Shown here: piece after piece, positions 36,323-46,922 of the stretch
Layout of the letters: each line of letters starts with the position of its first letter
How positions within the stretch are numbered: position 1 is the first letter of the stretch
Assembly (NCBI GenBank): GCA_905182465.1
Contig: CAJJBI010000004.1
Location: 126,001-190,000, forward strand
Reading direction: 5' to 3'
Length of the DNA stretch: 64,000 nucleotides
Origin: Opitutaceae bacterium BACL24 MAG-120322-bin51
Lineage (GTDB): Bacteria; Verrucomicrobiota; Verrucomicrobiia; Opitutales; Coraliomargaritaceae
Notes under the pieces: model-generated
The model's input: the letters and a program-made list of their open reading frames with translations, nothing else
The model's database searches: none
What the model was told of the DNA's origin: nothing
Translations under genes and position numbers: made by a program

Positions 36323-36977
36323 CTCCAATACTTTCAAAATCATCGCCATTGATGGAGGCGCCGCGGTAGGTAAATCTTCCACCTCCAAAGGACTCGCCGA
36401 GCGCCTCGAGCTCATGCACGTGGACACTGGCTCGCACTACCGCACTCTAACCTCCGCGATTCTTGCATCTGGGGCAGACGCCGGACAAAGCGAGACCATT
36501 TCAAAAATCCTAGAAGAACTTAAGCTCAGTACTCAAATCGATGGCCGTACTGCCAGACTTGGTATAAACGACGTAGTCCCCGTAGACTCGGATCTTCGCT
36601 CGCCCGAGGTGAATGCTCAGGTATCCAAATTTGCCGCGATCCCCGAAGTGCGCAAAAAACTTTTCGCCTATCAACGTTCGCTTGCCGACCTCGCTCGTGA
36701 GCAACAATACGCCGGCTTGATAATGGAAGGACGCGATATTGGCTCCATCATCTTCCCCGAGGCTACTTACCGTTTTTTCCTCGACGCCGACGAGGCCACA
36801 CGCGCCGCTCGCCGTGCTAAAGAAGGGCAAACCGACTCTATTGCTGCCCGTGACAAAATGGATAGAACCCGCCAGGCAGCCCCGCTCGTCTGCCCCAAGG
36901 GAGCCACCCAAATCAACACCGCGCACCACACCCTCGAAGAAGTCATCGAAAAAATCACCCACCTTATAGGATCTTAA
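36315..36977 (+). CDS. cmk: cytidylate kinase
   Basis: Phosphorylates CMP and dCMP. The start is set at the ATG giving MSSSNTFKIIAIDGGAAVGKSS, because it aligns the P-loop (DGGAAVGKSSTSKGLA) with the family N-terminus and overlaps the aroA stop by 8 nt; a longer frame upstream would lie within aroA. Also present are HVDTGSHYRTLT, the NMP-binding part, MEGRDIGSIIFPEA and the AARRAKEG lid. Length is 220 aa, typical. Followed 27 nt later by plsC, an arrangement known from other bacteria (cmk-plsC). Confidence 0.92.
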   Translation: MSSSNTFKIIAIDGGAAVGKSSTSKGLAERLELMHVDTGSHYRTLTSAILASGADAGQSETISKILEELKLSTQIDGRTARLGINDVVPVDSDLRSPEVNAQVSKFAAIPEVRKKLFAYQRSLADLAREQQYAGLIMEGRDIGSIIFPEATYRFFLDADEATRAARRAKEGQTDSIAARDKMDRTRQAAPLVCPKGATQINTAHHTLEEVIEKITHLIGS

Positions 36978-37004
36978 GAGGTATTCGTCCTCCGTCATTG
37001 TTCA

Positions 37005-37655
37005 ATGTCAGACAGCTCCATTCCAAACCCACAGCTTTACGAACTCGTACGCGTGCTTGCGTCGTGGTATTTCACTACGTTTTACGATTATACCCAGAGC
37101 GGCCTTCAAAATGTGCCTACATGCGGTCCCGTCATCTTCGCCGCCAACCACGTTAGCTTCTACGACCCGCCCGCTATCGGTGCCTGTATCCACAGGCCGA
37201 TCAACTACTTTGCGCGCGATACTCTATTTAAAGGACTCTTTGGCAAAGCCCTACGCGAGATCGGCACCATCCCCGTAGCCCGCGAAAATGCTGATATTAA
37301 ATCCCTAAAAGCCATCTTCCGAGCACTCAAATGCAAAGGCATTGTCGCTATTTACCCAGAGGGCACACGGTCAATGGACGGCCAACTTATGGAGCCCAAG
37401 GCAGGTGCAGGTATGATCGCCTGCAAATCAAAAGCTACCGTTATACCCACCCGCCTCTTTGGCACCCACGAAGTCTTTGGCCGCGCCGACAAAGCCCCAA
37501 AAATCGGAGGGCACATCCACATCACCTACGGCCAACCCATGGCTACTGCCGAGATCGATCCCGGCAAAACACACCCCGACAGATACTTAGAAGCCTCACG
37601 CAGAATCATGGCACGCATCGCCGCACTTCAAGCCCCCAGTCAGACGATCTTTTAG
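37005..37655 (+). CDS. plsC: 1-acyl-sn-glycerol-3-phosphate acyltransferase (PlsC)
   Basis: Adds the second acyl chain in phosphatidic acid synthesis at the inner membrane. The 216-aa protein contains the catalytic box NHVSFYDPPAIG (HX4D), the FARDTLFKGLFGKALREIGTIPVAR block, and YPEGTRSMDGQLMEPKAGAGMIA. It is the last gene of the tyrA-aroA-cmk-plsC group; 208 nt without a recognised feature separate it from purM. Substrate preference cannot be read. Confidence 0.9.
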   Translation: MSDSSIPNPQLYELVRVLASWYFTTFYDYTQSGLQNVPTCGPVIFAANHVSFYDPPAIGACIHRPINYFARDTLFKGLFGKALREIGTIPVARENADIKSLKAIFRALKCKGIVAIYPEGTRSMDGQLMEPKAGAGMIACKSKATVIPTRLFGTHEVFGRADKAPKIGGHIHITYGQPMATAEIDPGKTHPDRYLEASRRIMARIAALQAPSQTIF

Positions 37656-37863
37656 ACCTTTAACCTAATTTAATTAGCGCCCTGGCCACAACTAACAATT
37701 ACAAGGAATTCATTCTCCACTTCAAACAACCCAGTTTACAGTGGCACATAGTTGCCCAGAACTCATGATTTACCAAAACAAGCTGCCCCCATGCATAAAC
37801 TTCTTAGTCATAACATAAATTAACGGTTCTAAATAGCCGCGCCAAAGATTCCCATTTTTCATA

Positions 37864-39057
37864 ATGAACTCATCCGATCGTTACGCCCAACGCGGCGTCT
37901 CCTCCTCTAAGTCCGAAGTCCACGCCGTCGTAGACAACCTTGACCGTGGCATATTTCCTGGCGCGTTTTGCAAGATCGGTGCCGACATCCTCACCGGCAG
38001 CACAGATAAGTGTAACATTATCCACTCGGACGGTTCTGGCACCAAGAGCACCCTCGCCTACCTGCACTATCGTGAGACAGGTGACCCCGCGGGCTTTCGT
38101 AAGACCGCGCAAGACAGCCTCGTAATGAACATCGACGACCTGCTCTGCGTCGGCGCTATCGACGGCATTCTTATTTCAAGCACAGTCAACCGCAACGCCC
38201 GCGCAATTCCTGGCGAAGCACTCGGCCAGCTGATCTCCGGGACTGAAGATTTCCTAGCTACTCTCCGTGAATACGGAGTTGGCGTCCACAGCGGTGGGGG
38301 CGAAACAGCCGACGTCGGAGACTTGACTGGCACCGTGACCGTCGATTCCTGCGCAGTCGTCGTTATGGATCGCACCGATGTGATCGACAATGCCAAGATC
38401 CGTCCTGGTTTAGCCATTGTCGGCCTCGCATCATCCGGCCAAGCAAACTACGAAGCATTCGAAAATTCCGGTATTGGCAGTAACGGTCTAACCAGCGCCC
38501 GCCACGATTTGCTCTGCGATTACTACTTAAAAAAGTATCCCGAGACCGTCGACCTCACCACTGACAAGCAATACCTCTACTGTGGACCCTATAAGATGAC
38601 CGACCCACTGCCTGAGTCCAATATGTCAGTCGGCGACGCTTTACTCAGTCCGACCCGGACCTACGCTCCCATCATCAAAAAGCTGCTCACTGAAAATCGA
38701 GACAGTATCCGCGGCATGGTTCACTGCTCTGGAGGCGGCCAGACAAAGTGTATCCGCTTCGGCACTGGCGTGCATCATATCAAAGACAACTTTCTGCCGG
38801 TCCCTCCGATCTTCAAAGCCATTCAAAAAGCTAGTGCCACGAGCGACGAGGAAATGTTCCGTGTCTACAATATGGGGCATCGCATGGAAATCTATTGCGA
38901 TCCCGAAGCTGCCGAAGCCATCATTGCCCAGAGCGAATCTTTTGGTATACCCGCACAAATTATTGGCCGCACTGAAGCCACCGAGCGCGCAGACGGACAG
39001 AATCACGTCACCATCAAGCATGCGGGCAAAACGCTAACTTACGAGTTAGAGCATTAA
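37864..39057 (+). CDS. purM: phosphoribosylformylglycinamidine cyclo-ligase (AIR synthase) PurM
   Basis: ATP-dependent closure of FGAM to AIR in purine synthesis. The 397-aa protein has [34 protein letters not shown], the metal-binding [23 protein letters not shown], and a C-terminal half with [12 protein letters not shown]. The long variant with [12 protein letters not shown] resembles the Bacteroidota-type PurM rather than the 345-aa E. coli enzyme. Followed 20 nt later by a D-lactate dehydrogenase gene on the same strand. Confidence 0.88.
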   Translation: MNSSDRYAQRGVSSSKSEVHAVVDNLDRGIFPGAFCKIGADILTGSTDKCNIIHSDGSGTKSTLAYLHYRETGDPAGFRKTAQDSLVMNIDDLLCVGAIDGILISSTVNRNARAIPGEALGQLISGTEDFLATLREYGVGVHSGGGETADVGDLTGTVTVDSCAVVVMDRTDVIDNAKIRPGLAIVGLASSGQANYEAFENSGIGSNGLTSARHDLLCDYYLKKYPETVDLTTDKQYLYCGPYKMTDPLPESNMSVGDALLSPTRTYAPIIKKLLTENRDSIRGMVHCSGGGQTKCIRFGTGVHHIKDNFLPVPPIFKAIQKASATSDEEMFRVYNMGHRMEIYCDPEAAEAIIAQSESFGIPAQIIGRTEATERADGQNHVTIKHAGKTLTYELEH

Positions 39058-39077
39058 ACGCATTCAACATTTCGATT

Positions 39078-40828
39078 ATGCCCTACCCTGATCTACTCGA
39101 AAAACTCCGAGAAGAAGTTGGGGCGAAGAACGTTTTCACGGGCGAAAAGAAAACTGCTTACTATCGTTCAGGCTTTCGCTCGGGGCTCGGAGGCGCGCTC
39201 GCGGTAATCTTTCCAGAGACCCTCCTCCAGCAATGGCACATCTTACGACATTGCGTCGATAGCGGATGCGTGATCATCATGCAAGGTGCTAAGACCGGGC
39301 TGACCGAGGGTTCTTGCCCTAGCAGAGGTGGCTACGGCCGCCCCGTAATCATCATCAACTCAAGGCGACTGACCAAGCTCGTCCTTCTTGATGGCGGCAA
39401 ACAGGTGCTGGCCCTACCAGGAGCCAGCCTCCACCAACTGGAAAACCTCCTGCGCCCTCTCGGTCGCGCGCCCCATTCCGTAATCGGTTCTACGAGCATT
39501 GGTGCAACCATCGTGGGCGGCATTGCGAACAACGCGGGAGGAGCGCTTTGCAAACGAGGCTCGTCCTACACCGAACTATCACTCTTCGCTCAGGTCGATG
39601 CCGCCGGTAAGCTCCAACTCGTCGACCACCTCGGCATCCGAAACCTAGGAAAGACCCCTGAGCAAATCTTCGAGCGTCTCGAACGTGGACAGATTGATAG
39701 CGCCGACCTAGAAGCGCAGGATACTCCCGCCTCCGACAGAGAATATGCCCCAACCGTATTCGCGATCTCGAAGCTGACCTGCCCAACCGCTACAACGCCG
39801 ACCCGAAACGCCTTTTCGAGCTCAGCGGTAGCGCGGGCAAAGTCGTCGCCTTCGCTGTAAGAGTCGACACCTACCCGCTCCCCAAAAAGAAGCAGGTCTT
39901 CTTCATCGGCTCTGATCAACCCGATGACCTTACCAAACTCCGTCGGCAAATTTTAACTAAATTCAAAGAGTTGCCTGAGATGTGCGAGTATATGAACCGG
40001 GATATTTTCAACGTAGCTGAGCGCTACGGAAAAGACGTCTTTCTTTCGATCAAACATATCGGCACACGCCACCTACCTAAAGCCTACGCGCTTAAGTCAG
40101 CCATGGAGTATCGGCTCAACAAACTTAAGTTCTTACCCAAGTTCCTGCCCGACTTATTGCTCTACCATCTCAGCCGTCTCTTCCCGCAACATCTACCACA
40201 ACGCTTGCTGGAGTATCGCGACCGTTTCAATTACTACCTAATACTCAGCATGTCCGACGACGGCATCGAGGAAGCACGTAAATACCTAGGCCAAGAATGG
40301 AAACCGCGCGGCGAGGGCGACTTCTTTGAGTGCACACCCAAAGAGCAGGAGGCTGCGCTGCTCCACCGCTTTGCCGCCGCTGGAGCTGCCATACGCTATC
40401 AAGCCTTGCATCAAAAAACAACCGAGGAAGTCCTCGCGCTGGACATTGCGCTGCTTGGCAACGACCCCAACTGGATCGAATCCATCCCGCCCGAAGTTCA
40501 AAAGCAACTCGATCTGTCCCTTGATTATGGTCACTTCATGTGCCACGTGTTTCACCGCGACTACATCTTTAAAAAAGGCACGGACCTCCAAGCGATGAAG
40601 GCCAAGCTCCTTGAATGCCTAGATAATAAAGGAGCCAAGTATCCTGCTGAGCACAACGTCGGACACCTATATGAAGCGGAGCCGCATCTGAAATCTTTCT
40701 ACCAAGAACTAGATCCCACAAACACCTTCAACCCGGGAATTGGCAAAACGAGTAAAGCTAGACCTCCATTACAATCTAACAAAGAAGCCTCCTACGTCAG
40801 CCTCCGTGAATTAGGCATGACTTATTGA
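39078..40828 (+). CDS. dld: quinone-dependent D-lactate dehydrogenase (Dld, FAD-linked; one frame break)
   Basis: Peripheral membrane flavoprotein passing electrons from D-lactate to quinone. The N-terminal FAD-binding half contains IIMQGAKTGLTEGSCPSRGG and VIGSTSIGATIVGGIANNAGG. A missing C in 39748-39751 breaks the frame after SDREYA; the continuing frame gives NRIRDLEADLPNRYNADPKR, LFELSGSAGKVVAFAVRVDTY and then the Dld-type cap with HVFHRDYIFKKG, YPAEHNVGHLYEAEP and DPTNTFNPGIGK. Total about 583 aa, like E. coli Dld. Identification is firm across the break. Confidence 0.9.
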
Positions 40829-40881
40829 GGTGTGGGCATTTTGACACTTAGCCCTTATTAACCAGCGGGTTGAGTCCCCGG

Positions 40882-41391
40882 CTATTTCTTATTTTTTTTG
40901 CCGCGCTTTTTCTTTCTGCCCTTGAGTAGCTTCTTCACTTTCGTGCGCTGATCTTCGCGCACAATGTAGCCGATGCAATTGCGAGAGCCACACAAGCAAG
41001 GGTGGTCAAGGAAGTGCTCCATGTCGTAGCCGTAGTCATAGACGAGTTCATCGCCTTTTTTGATGTCTTGGATTGCTACGATCCAAATTTCACCATCCGA
41101 ATTGATCGCTTCACAATTCCCATCACAAGAGTGGTTCATGTAGCGGGCGGGGTTATCGCCGAGGCGCCCGTCTATGTCATATTTGTCATCGAGCTCGAAT
41201 ATGTAAACAAGGCCTTCGCCCGTTTCGCGAGCTTCATCCTCCCATTCGAGAGCACGCTTCTTTGATTCCTCCTTCGCAATTTTTTCACCGACATATTGGA
41301 TGATCTGAGTCTCCTCTTCGATGTCAGTCGTGGCGTATAGTCCGCGCCCATGAATCTCAGATGTTTTTACTTTGCAAAGTGGTTTTGGCAT
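40882..41391 (-). CDS. SET-domain protein lysine methyltransferase with post-SET cysteines
   Basis: 169 aa. SET motifs: [17 protein letters not shown] at the N-terminus, [14 protein letters not shown] (knot, SAM binding) and [11 protein letters not shown] (catalytic Tyr). A post-SET CxCx4C-type cluster [14 protein letters not shown] follows and can bind zinc with the NHSC cysteine. The chain ends in a very basic tail ([15 protein letters not shown]). Related stand-alone SET proteins exist in Chlamydia, where they methylate the histone-H1-like protein Hc1. Two Lys-rich H1-like proteins occur in this window, but no substrate is shown. Located downstream of gpsA on the same strand (21 nt). Confidence 0.88.
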   Translation of the reverse strand: MPKPLCKVKTSEIHGRGLYATTDIEEETQIIQYVGEKIAKEESKKRALEWEDEARETGEGLVYIFELDDKYDIDGRLGDNPARYMNHSCDGNCEAINSDGEIWIVAIQDIKKGDELVYDYGYDMEHFLDHPCLCGSRNCIGYIVREDQRTKVKKLLKGRKKKRGKKNKK

Positions 41392-41412
41392 GAGTCGTTC
41401 AGTAGAAAATAT

Positions 41413-42411
41413 CTATTCCGATTTCAAGTCGCGGGTCATTAACTCCTGCATCGCAGCCAAGGGATCCAGGCCGCCATAAAGTATCGCATGGATGATGCCA
41501 AGTATCGGAGCGTCCACTTTTTTCTCCGCGCAGATTTGTTGAAGGCATTTCGTCGCACGGTAGCCTTCGACAACCGACTTCTGACTTTCGACAATCGCGG
41601 TCGGCGTTTCACCCTCCCCGATTCTTTGTCCAAGGGTGCGATTGCGACTCCACTCGCCGGAACAAGTCGCCACCAAATCACCAAACCCACTGAGGCCGAA
41701 GTAAGTTTCTTTCTGCCCGCCCAGTTCTACACCCAGGCGCACCATTTCATTCAGACTGCGCGTGAGTAAGGCTGCTTTTGCATTATCCCCCAACTGCAAT
41801 CCATCGCAGAGACCCGAACCGATAGCGTATATATTTTTTAAAGTTCCACCCAGTTCCGTGCCACGCAGATCATCGGAAAGGTAGGCGCGTAGCCCCGCAT
41901 TACTAAAAGCACTTTGATATCGCTCGGGGTCTTCGCAATCGCTACTCACGGCGAGTACGACGGCTGTCGGTTTACCCTCGGCTACCTCGCCTGCAAAAGT
42001 AGGTCCCGAAAGCACCCCGCGCGCGATACCCGGCAAGGCTTCACCCACGATCTCGGCAGGTGTTTTAAAGGTCTCTAGCTCGAGGCCTTTGCACATAATC
42101 AAACAAAGTTTTAGCTGCCAAGCGCCCTCAAGGTGTGGCTTGATCGACTCGCAGAGCAAGCGCAGCGCCTTTGACGGGCAGGCAAGGAAGACCACCTCTG
42201 CCTCCATGAGAACCGGGCCTACTTCACAGCCGACTTGAATCGTGTGGGGCAACTTGTAGCCCGGCAAGTAGTCGAAATTTTCACGCGACGAGGCAATCTC
42301 GAGCGCGTGTTCCATACGACGCGGAACCAAGGTTACCGAGTGGCCACAGCGGTCAAGGTGAAGAGCCATTGCGGTGCCCCAAGCACCGGCTCCTAAGATG
42401 CAACAATTCAT
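41413..42411 (-). CDS. gpsA: NAD(P)-dependent glycerol-3-phosphate dehydrogenase
   Basis: Reduces dihydroxyacetone phosphate to sn-glycerol-3-phosphate for phospholipid synthesis. The 332-aa protein has [16 protein letters not shown] at the N-terminus, [30 protein letters not shown] and the catalytic Lys in [14 protein letters not shown], then [12 protein letters not shown] and [13 protein letters not shown]. All conserved blocks are present. Transcribed ahead of the SET-domain gene. Functionally complements plsC found 4 kb away on the other strand. Confidence 0.95.
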   Translation of the reverse strand: MNCCILGAGAWGTAMALHLDRCGHSVTLVPRRMEHALEIASSRENFDYLPGYKLPHTIQVGCEVGPVLMEAEVVFLACPSKALRLLCESIKPHLEGAWQLKLCLIMCKGLELETFKTPAEIVGEALPGIARGVLSGPTFAGEVAEGKPTAVVLAVSSDCEDPERYQSAFSNAGLRAYLSDDLRGTELGGTLKNIYAIGSGLCDGLQLGDNAKAALLTRSLNEMVRLGVELGGQKETYFGLSGFGDLVATCSGEWSRNRTLGQRIGEGETPTAIVESQKSVVEGYRATKCLQQICAEKKVDAPILGIIHAILYGGLDPLAAMQELMTRDLKSE

Positions 42412-42597
42412 AGAGGTATGGGTTGTAAATAATTAACCAAGTTTATGATCATTAACGATTGTTAATACAGCGATGCATTGAGTCTGCATGACTGATCTTC
42501 GTTTGACAACTCTTTGTCTCCACCGGAGCACATGCTCAAGCTACTCTACCTTTGGAACCACAAGGGATTGGCTGAGCACAAAGCATGTTTGTCGCTC

Positions 42598-43527
42598 CTA
42601 CCCAAGCTGCACTGTCAAATCCTCGAAATCCCTTGGAAGCGGAGCCTCAAAAGTCATCAGCTCGCCGCGGTCGGGGTGCTCGATGCGTAGCTCTGTCGAG
42701 TGAAGCATGACGCGGGGCACTTCAATGTCCTTCAAGCGCCCGGGCTTGAAACCATAGGTCGTGTCGCCGAGTAGGGGGAAGCGAATCTCGCTCATGTGAA
42801 CACGTATCTGGTGAGTGCGCCCAGTGTGTATAATGCAACTCATGCGTGTCGCCTTCTGGCCGTAACGCGCTTCGACCTTCCAATCGGTATGGGCAGGTTT
42901 GCCGCTATGCACGACCGCCATCCGAGTGCGCATTACGGGATGGCGCCCGATGGCTTCTTTAATTGTGCCACGACCTACCTTGGGGATGCCGAAAACCAGC
43001 GCGGTATAGCGCTTGTAGGTCTTCCTTTCGCTGAAGGCAGCAGCCAACTTGTGATGTGCCGTGTCGTTTTTTGCGACTATGATTAAGCCACTGGTATCTT
43101 TATCCAAACGATGAACAATCCCAGGCCGATCCGGCGCGCCAATCGTGCTGAGATTTTCGCCACAATGATATAGCAGCGCGTGAACAAGCGTATTATCCCC
43201 AGTGCCGCTGCCGGGGTGCGTAATCATCCCCGGTGCTTTATTCACCACTAAGATCGACTCGTCTTCATAAATCACGTCGAGCGGCAAATCGACGGCGGTC
43301 GGCGCAGTATCAAAGGTCGGTTCTTCGAGTGCGGCGCGGAGCAGTCCTGATTGGGTCACCTTAAAGCGTTTGTCGATGGTCTTGCCGTCAAATGTGACTT
43401 GCCCTGCATCAAAGGCGCGCTGTAAGCGAGCGCGGCTGACATCATCAAACTCGGCCGCGAAGATCTTATCTGCGCGCCCTGCTTTAGCGCCAGAAGGCAC
43501 TGAAAATTTTATGATCCGGTCAGGCAT
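42598..43527 (-). CDS. RluA-family pseudouridine synthase (RluD-like)
   Basis: Isomerises specific uridines in rRNA or tRNA. The start is placed at the ATG giving [21 protein letters not shown]; a longer frame of 37 more codons has no family likeness. An S4-like domain ([19 protein letters not shown]) precedes the catalytic block [20 protein letters not shown] with Asp in HRLD, then [19 protein letters not shown]. About 309 aa. Last gene of the nusA-infB-rbfA-nrnA-truB-ribF group; target uridines cannot be predicted. The next 186 nt downstream hold nothing recognised. Confidence 0.88.
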   Translation of the reverse strand: MPDRIIKFSVPSGAKAGRADKIFAAEFDDVSRARLQRAFDAGQVTFDGKTIDKRFKVTQSGLLRAALEEPTFDTAPTAVDLPLDVIYEDESILVVNKAPGMITHPGSGTGDNTLVHALLYHCGENLSTIGAPDRPGIVHRLDKDTSGLIIVAKNDTAHHKLAAAFSERKTYKRYTALVFGIPKVGRGTIKEAIGRHPVMRTRMAVVHSGKPAHTDWKVEARYGQKATRMSCIIHTGRTHQIRVHMSEIRFPLLGDTTYGFKPGRLKDIEVPRVMLHSTELRIEHPDRGELMTFEAPLPRDFEDLTVQLG

Positions 43528-43638
43528 AATGGTTTGTGCTGAGTCTGCTTGCAGGAAGTCTTTTTTGGATGGGAAGGTTAGTTGCGTGAAGATATTGCCC
43601 AGGGTGTTTGAAGGGGCACGCAGCGCTTGATCGAGCAA

Positions 43639-44628
43639 TCACTCAGCCAACTCCTTCGCCGTCACACAATCTTTAGCAATCTGGGCTTTCAACTCCTTCG
43701 CTGAAGCAAATTTTTGTTCAGGACGGATAAACTTTAACCACTCAACCTCAATCGCATCGTTCATGCTTAGCTCTGTCGTATCCAAGGCATGGACTTCGAG
43801 CGCAGGCACTTGATCAGCATTAGCCACAGTCGGCTTGACGCCGTAGTTGGCCACTCCGACTTGCCAAACCTTTGATCCGCTTTCACGAAAGCTTACTAGA
43901 TAAACTCCGTAGCGCGGCAGGCACTCTGGTTGCCAAGGAAGGTTCAGTGTAGGAAAGCCAATTGTACGACCCAGCTTCGCGCCACCGACAATCCTACCCC
44001 TTGCGGTATAATTGTAGCCGAGCAAATCGTTAACTGCCTCAATCTCGCCCGTTTCAAGTTCTTTACGAATGCGCGTACTACTGATTGGTTCGCCGTTATG
44101 TTTAATACGTTCGGCGCTGAACACACCGAGGTTTAAGGCTCGCCCAGATTCAATCAAAGTAGCTACGTCACCCGCACGCTTCTGGCCAAAGCGAAAGTTT
44201 TCGCCAACATAGATTGACTTGAGTGCGGGTAAGGCATCCTTCAGCTGGCTAAGAAACTGGTCGGCAGGAATCGAGGCAAAGGCATGGTCGAAGTGCTTAC
44301 AAATCACGCAGTCAACCCCTACTTCGTGAAGCATTGCGGTCTTTGTCTCAATCGGCATGATGAGGCGAGTCGGATCTTTGGGGCGAAAGAGACGACTCGG
44401 GTGCGGATCAAAAGTTAGCACACCTGCAATACCACCCCGCCCTGAGCCTTCTTGAAGTGATTTTTGTCGGGCTGCTGCAACACCTGAGCGGCGTGCGGAA
44501 AACACGGCTGATTCAATCACAGCCTTATGACCAAGATGCACACCGTCGAAGACACCAATGGCCAGATGTAGTTCTCCCTTTAACCCAGAAAGAGCTTCAA
44601 AGTTATCAACGGCGGCGGGGAAGTTCAT
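43639..44628 (-). CDS. ribF: bifunctional riboflavin kinase / FAD synthetase
   Basis: Makes FMN and then FAD. The N-terminal adenylyltransferase has [20 protein letters not shown] and [13 protein letters not shown], then [25 protein letters not shown]. The C-terminal kinase domain has [20 protein letters not shown] and a NYGVKPT segment. The 329-aa length is typical. It lies between truB and the pseudouridine synthase on the minus strand, the common truB-ribF order of the nusA operon. Confidence 0.94.
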   Translation of the reverse strand: MNFPAAVDNFEALSGLKGELHLAIGVFDGVHLGHKAVIESAVFSARRSGVAAARQKSLQEGSGRGGIAGVLTFDPHPSRLFRPKDPTRLIMPIETKTAMLHEVGVDCVICKHFDHAFASIPADQFLSQLKDALPALKSIYVGENFRFGQKRAGDVATLIESGRALNLGVFSAERIKHNGEPISSTRIRKELETGEIEAVNDLLGYNYTARGRIVGGAKLGRTIGFPTLNLPWQPECLPRYGVYLVSFRESGSKVWQVGVANYGVKPTVANADQVPALEVHALDTTELSMNDAIEVEWLKFIRPEQKFASAKELKAQIAKDCVTAKELAE

Positions 44629-44656
44629 GAGAATTGCTTAGGTTGGAGTTCCGCCC

Positions 44657-45384
44657 TTAAAGCGCATGAGTAGGCACGGCTTGAATCACGGGGATCAGTT
44701 GCTTACGCAGAGTGGACGGGGACATCACTTCTAGCTCTTCGATCTGGCAGCATTCTCGATGCGAAACTGACCGACGGCGGTCCTGCGAAGCTCATTCAAA
44801 TGGCCACCACAGCCGAATTTTTCGCCAAGGTCGTGCGCAATCGTGCGCACATAAGCGCCCTTACTCGTGCCGACTATAAAGGAAACTTCGGGCAGCGCAT
44901 ACTTGGTTAGCTCAAAACGGCTAATGTGGATAACGCGTGGCTCGCGCTCAACGACCTTACCCTGACGAGCTAGCTTGTAGAGCTTTTGGCCATTAATCTT
45001 CTTCGCCGAAAACATAGGGGGTGTCTGATATTGATCACCCATAAAGGTCTTTATCTCGGCTTTCACTTGTTCTTCTGTCAGTTCGGGCACAGGGCGCTCT
45101 TCTGTAATCTTACCCTCAGCATCTTGCGAGTCAGTACTCACACCTAGCTTGACGGTTCCAGTGTATTCTTTGCCGAGACTCATCAGATATTGCGAAGTCT
45201 TTGTCGCCTTACCAATCAAGATAAGTAACAAGCCGGTGGCCATCGGATCAAGCGTCCCGGCATGCCCTACCTTTTTCATGTGGTAGACACGGCGGATTTT
45301 TGACACGACATCGTGTGAGGTAATGCCTTGCGGCTTATCTACAAGGAGGATGCCTTCCGGCGCGTCGGTAATTGGCTGGGACAT
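44657..45384 (-). CDS. truB: tRNA pseudouridine-55 synthase TruB (one frame break near the end)
   Basis: Makes pseudouridine 55 in the T-loop of tRNAs. The N-terminal half shows [21 protein letters not shown] and the catalytic [18 protein letters not shown], then [17 protein letters not shown] and [16 protein letters not shown]. After [10 protein letters not shown] the frame is broken: GG at 44746-44747 should be GGG, after which [15 protein letters not shown] and [13 protein letters not shown] follow to a stop at 44657-44659, the usual TruB ending. Total about 242 aa. Located between nrnA and ribF. Confidence 0.92.
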
Positions 45385-45474
45385 GATGAAATGGTTGGTT
45401 GTTCGTAGGGCTTCACCTTGCGAGATGCCGAGGTGGCAAAGGATCGCGCTAGCACGAGTCCTAAAGAAATGAAA

Positions 45475-46470
45475 TTATAAATTCTTCAAATGTTTCCCGA
45501 TGGCTCGCATGAGTTGCGGATAAAATTCTTTGATCGAGCTGTTTTCGACATTGAGCCCGGCCGCGCAAGCGTGGCCTCCGCCGCCAAATTGTTTGGCGAT
45601 TTGATCGACACGATACTTCGGGTCTTTCGCGCGGAGGCTGCCTTTGAGGGCTCCGGCGCGATCTTCGATTAACACGCCCACTTCGACGCCATCAATGGCA
45701 CGAGCATAGTCGACTAAGCCTTCAGAATCGTCAATCGTAGCGCCAGTTTCTTCGTAAACGCCATTTTCGATTAGGCCAACGCAAACGCGGTTCTCAAACT
45801 CCATGGTAAGGGAATCAAGGAAGTTCTGTAACAGTTTGATTTTGGCAAAACTCTCGCGCTCGTAAAGTTCATGCGCCGCGGCAGAGGGATTTGCGCCACA
45901 CTCGCAAAGGCGGCGCGCGATCTCGAAGGTATCGGGCGTGGTTGAGGGGAACCGGAATTGCCCCGTGTCGGTCGCTATGCCTACATAGAGTGCCTGAGCG
46001 GTGACGGCGTCAACCTCGTAGCCATTGTCTAGGCAGAAGCCCGCTAGGATCTCTGCGGTGGCACAAGCAGTCGCTATGACTAGGTTTTCCTTACCATACA
46101 GCTTATTAGAAATGTGGTGGTCGACGTTCAGCGCGACTTCAGGAAAGAGCTCATTAAGGCGATCGCCCACGCGCTTGAAGTCTGCGCAATCAACAGATAC
46201 GGCCACGTGACCATCGGGTGTAAAGTCGGCAGCTAGGACCATCGGAGTCTCGCCAACAAAAGCTTCAAGGGTCGCTGGCGTGGCGTCGCGATTTAGACCA
46301 ATGGCCTCGATGCCGAGGCTCTTTAATACACGAACGACGGCAACGGTAGAACCAATGCAATCTCCATCAGGGCGTTGGTGACCAAGCACGGCGACTCTTT
46401 GCCCCTTCAACTTTTCAATCTCGCCAGCGAAGCGCGCGCTGTCTTCGGGGTAGAATTTTTTATCTGTCAT
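45475..46470 (-). CDS. nrnA: DHH-family bifunctional oligoribonuclease / pAp phosphatase NrnA
   Basis: Degrades short RNA oligomers and dephosphorylates pAp. The 331-aa protein has the DHH motifs: [35 protein letters not shown] and the DHHA1 element [12 protein letters not shown]. Its start overlaps the rbfA stop by 4 nt (ATGA), showing translational coupling. Placement between rbfA and truB is a widespread arrangement. Confidence 0.93.
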   Translation of the reverse strand: MTDKKFYPEDSARFAGEIEKLKGQRVAVLGHQRPDGDCIGSTVAVVRVLKSLGIEAIGLNRDATPATLEAFVGETPMVLAADFTPDGHVAVSVDCADFKRVGDRLNELFPEVALNVDHHISNKLYGKENLVIATACATAEILAGFCLDNGYEVDAVTAQALYVGIATDTGQFRFPSTTPDTFEIARRLCECGANPSAAAHELYERESFAKIKLLQNFLDSLTMEFENRVCVGLIENGVYEETGATIDDSEGLVDYARAIDGVEVGVLIEDRAGALKGSLRAKDPKYRVDQIAKQFGGGGHACAAGLNVENSSIKEFYPQLMRAIGKHLKNL

Positions 46471-46811
46471 TTTGATTCTTGGTCGAGTTGATCGAGGATT
46501 TCGTTGATCTCCGCCCCGCGTTCTAGGGATGGATCGTAGGCATAATAAAAAGTCGGGAAGTATTTAAGCGTGATCTCGCGGCTCACCCGCTGGCGGATGT
46601 CTTTACCGATCCTACGAAAAAGCTTCTGGCTGGCTGCGATCTCGGCATCGTCGCCGAGCACTGAGTAATAGATCTTGGCATTACGTAAATCAGCAGACAC
46701 AGAGACATCACTAATTGTGATCGCTGCAGTATCTGCGCGATAATACCGCCGCATTTGTTCACTGATCTCACGTTGAAGTAGTGCATTAATGCGTGTGATG
46801 CGTTGTGACAT
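46467..46811 (-). CDS. rbfA: 30S ribosome-binding factor RbfA
   Basis: Assists 16S rRNA maturation of the small subunit. The 114-aa protein has [20 protein letters not shown], a KH-like core with [24 protein letters not shown], and the segment [25 protein letters not shown], in which the RbfA family usually has an elPxL-F-yD pattern. Overlaps nrnA by 4 nt and follows infB by 111 nt, as in the conserved nusA operon. Confidence 0.93.
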   Translation of the reverse strand: MSQRITRINALLQREISEQMRRYYRADTAAITISDVSVSADLRNAKIYYSVLGDDAEIAASQKLFRRIGKDIRQRVSREITLKYFPTFYYAYDPSLERGAEINEILDQLDQESK

Positions 46812-46922
46812 GATAGCTAGTAACTTAAGGCGAGAAGTAGTTAATTCGGGGCGTGCTTGCCTGCAGATGCCAATCCTGGCAGCAAGTAAAGCAAGTGCTC
46901 GAAAGCGGATTCGCCGCGGAAA

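Noticed and set aside
37741-37756. Sigma-54-like TGGCAC...TTGC upstream of purM
   Set aside because: Spacing between the GG and GC elements is one base short, the site is over 100 nt from the gene, and no activator is nearby.
42488-42703. Ser/Thr/Cys-rich 71-codon frame between gpsA and the pseudouridine synthase
   Set aside because: Composition is unlike a folded protein, it overlaps the 3' end of the synthase gene, and there is no upstream signal.
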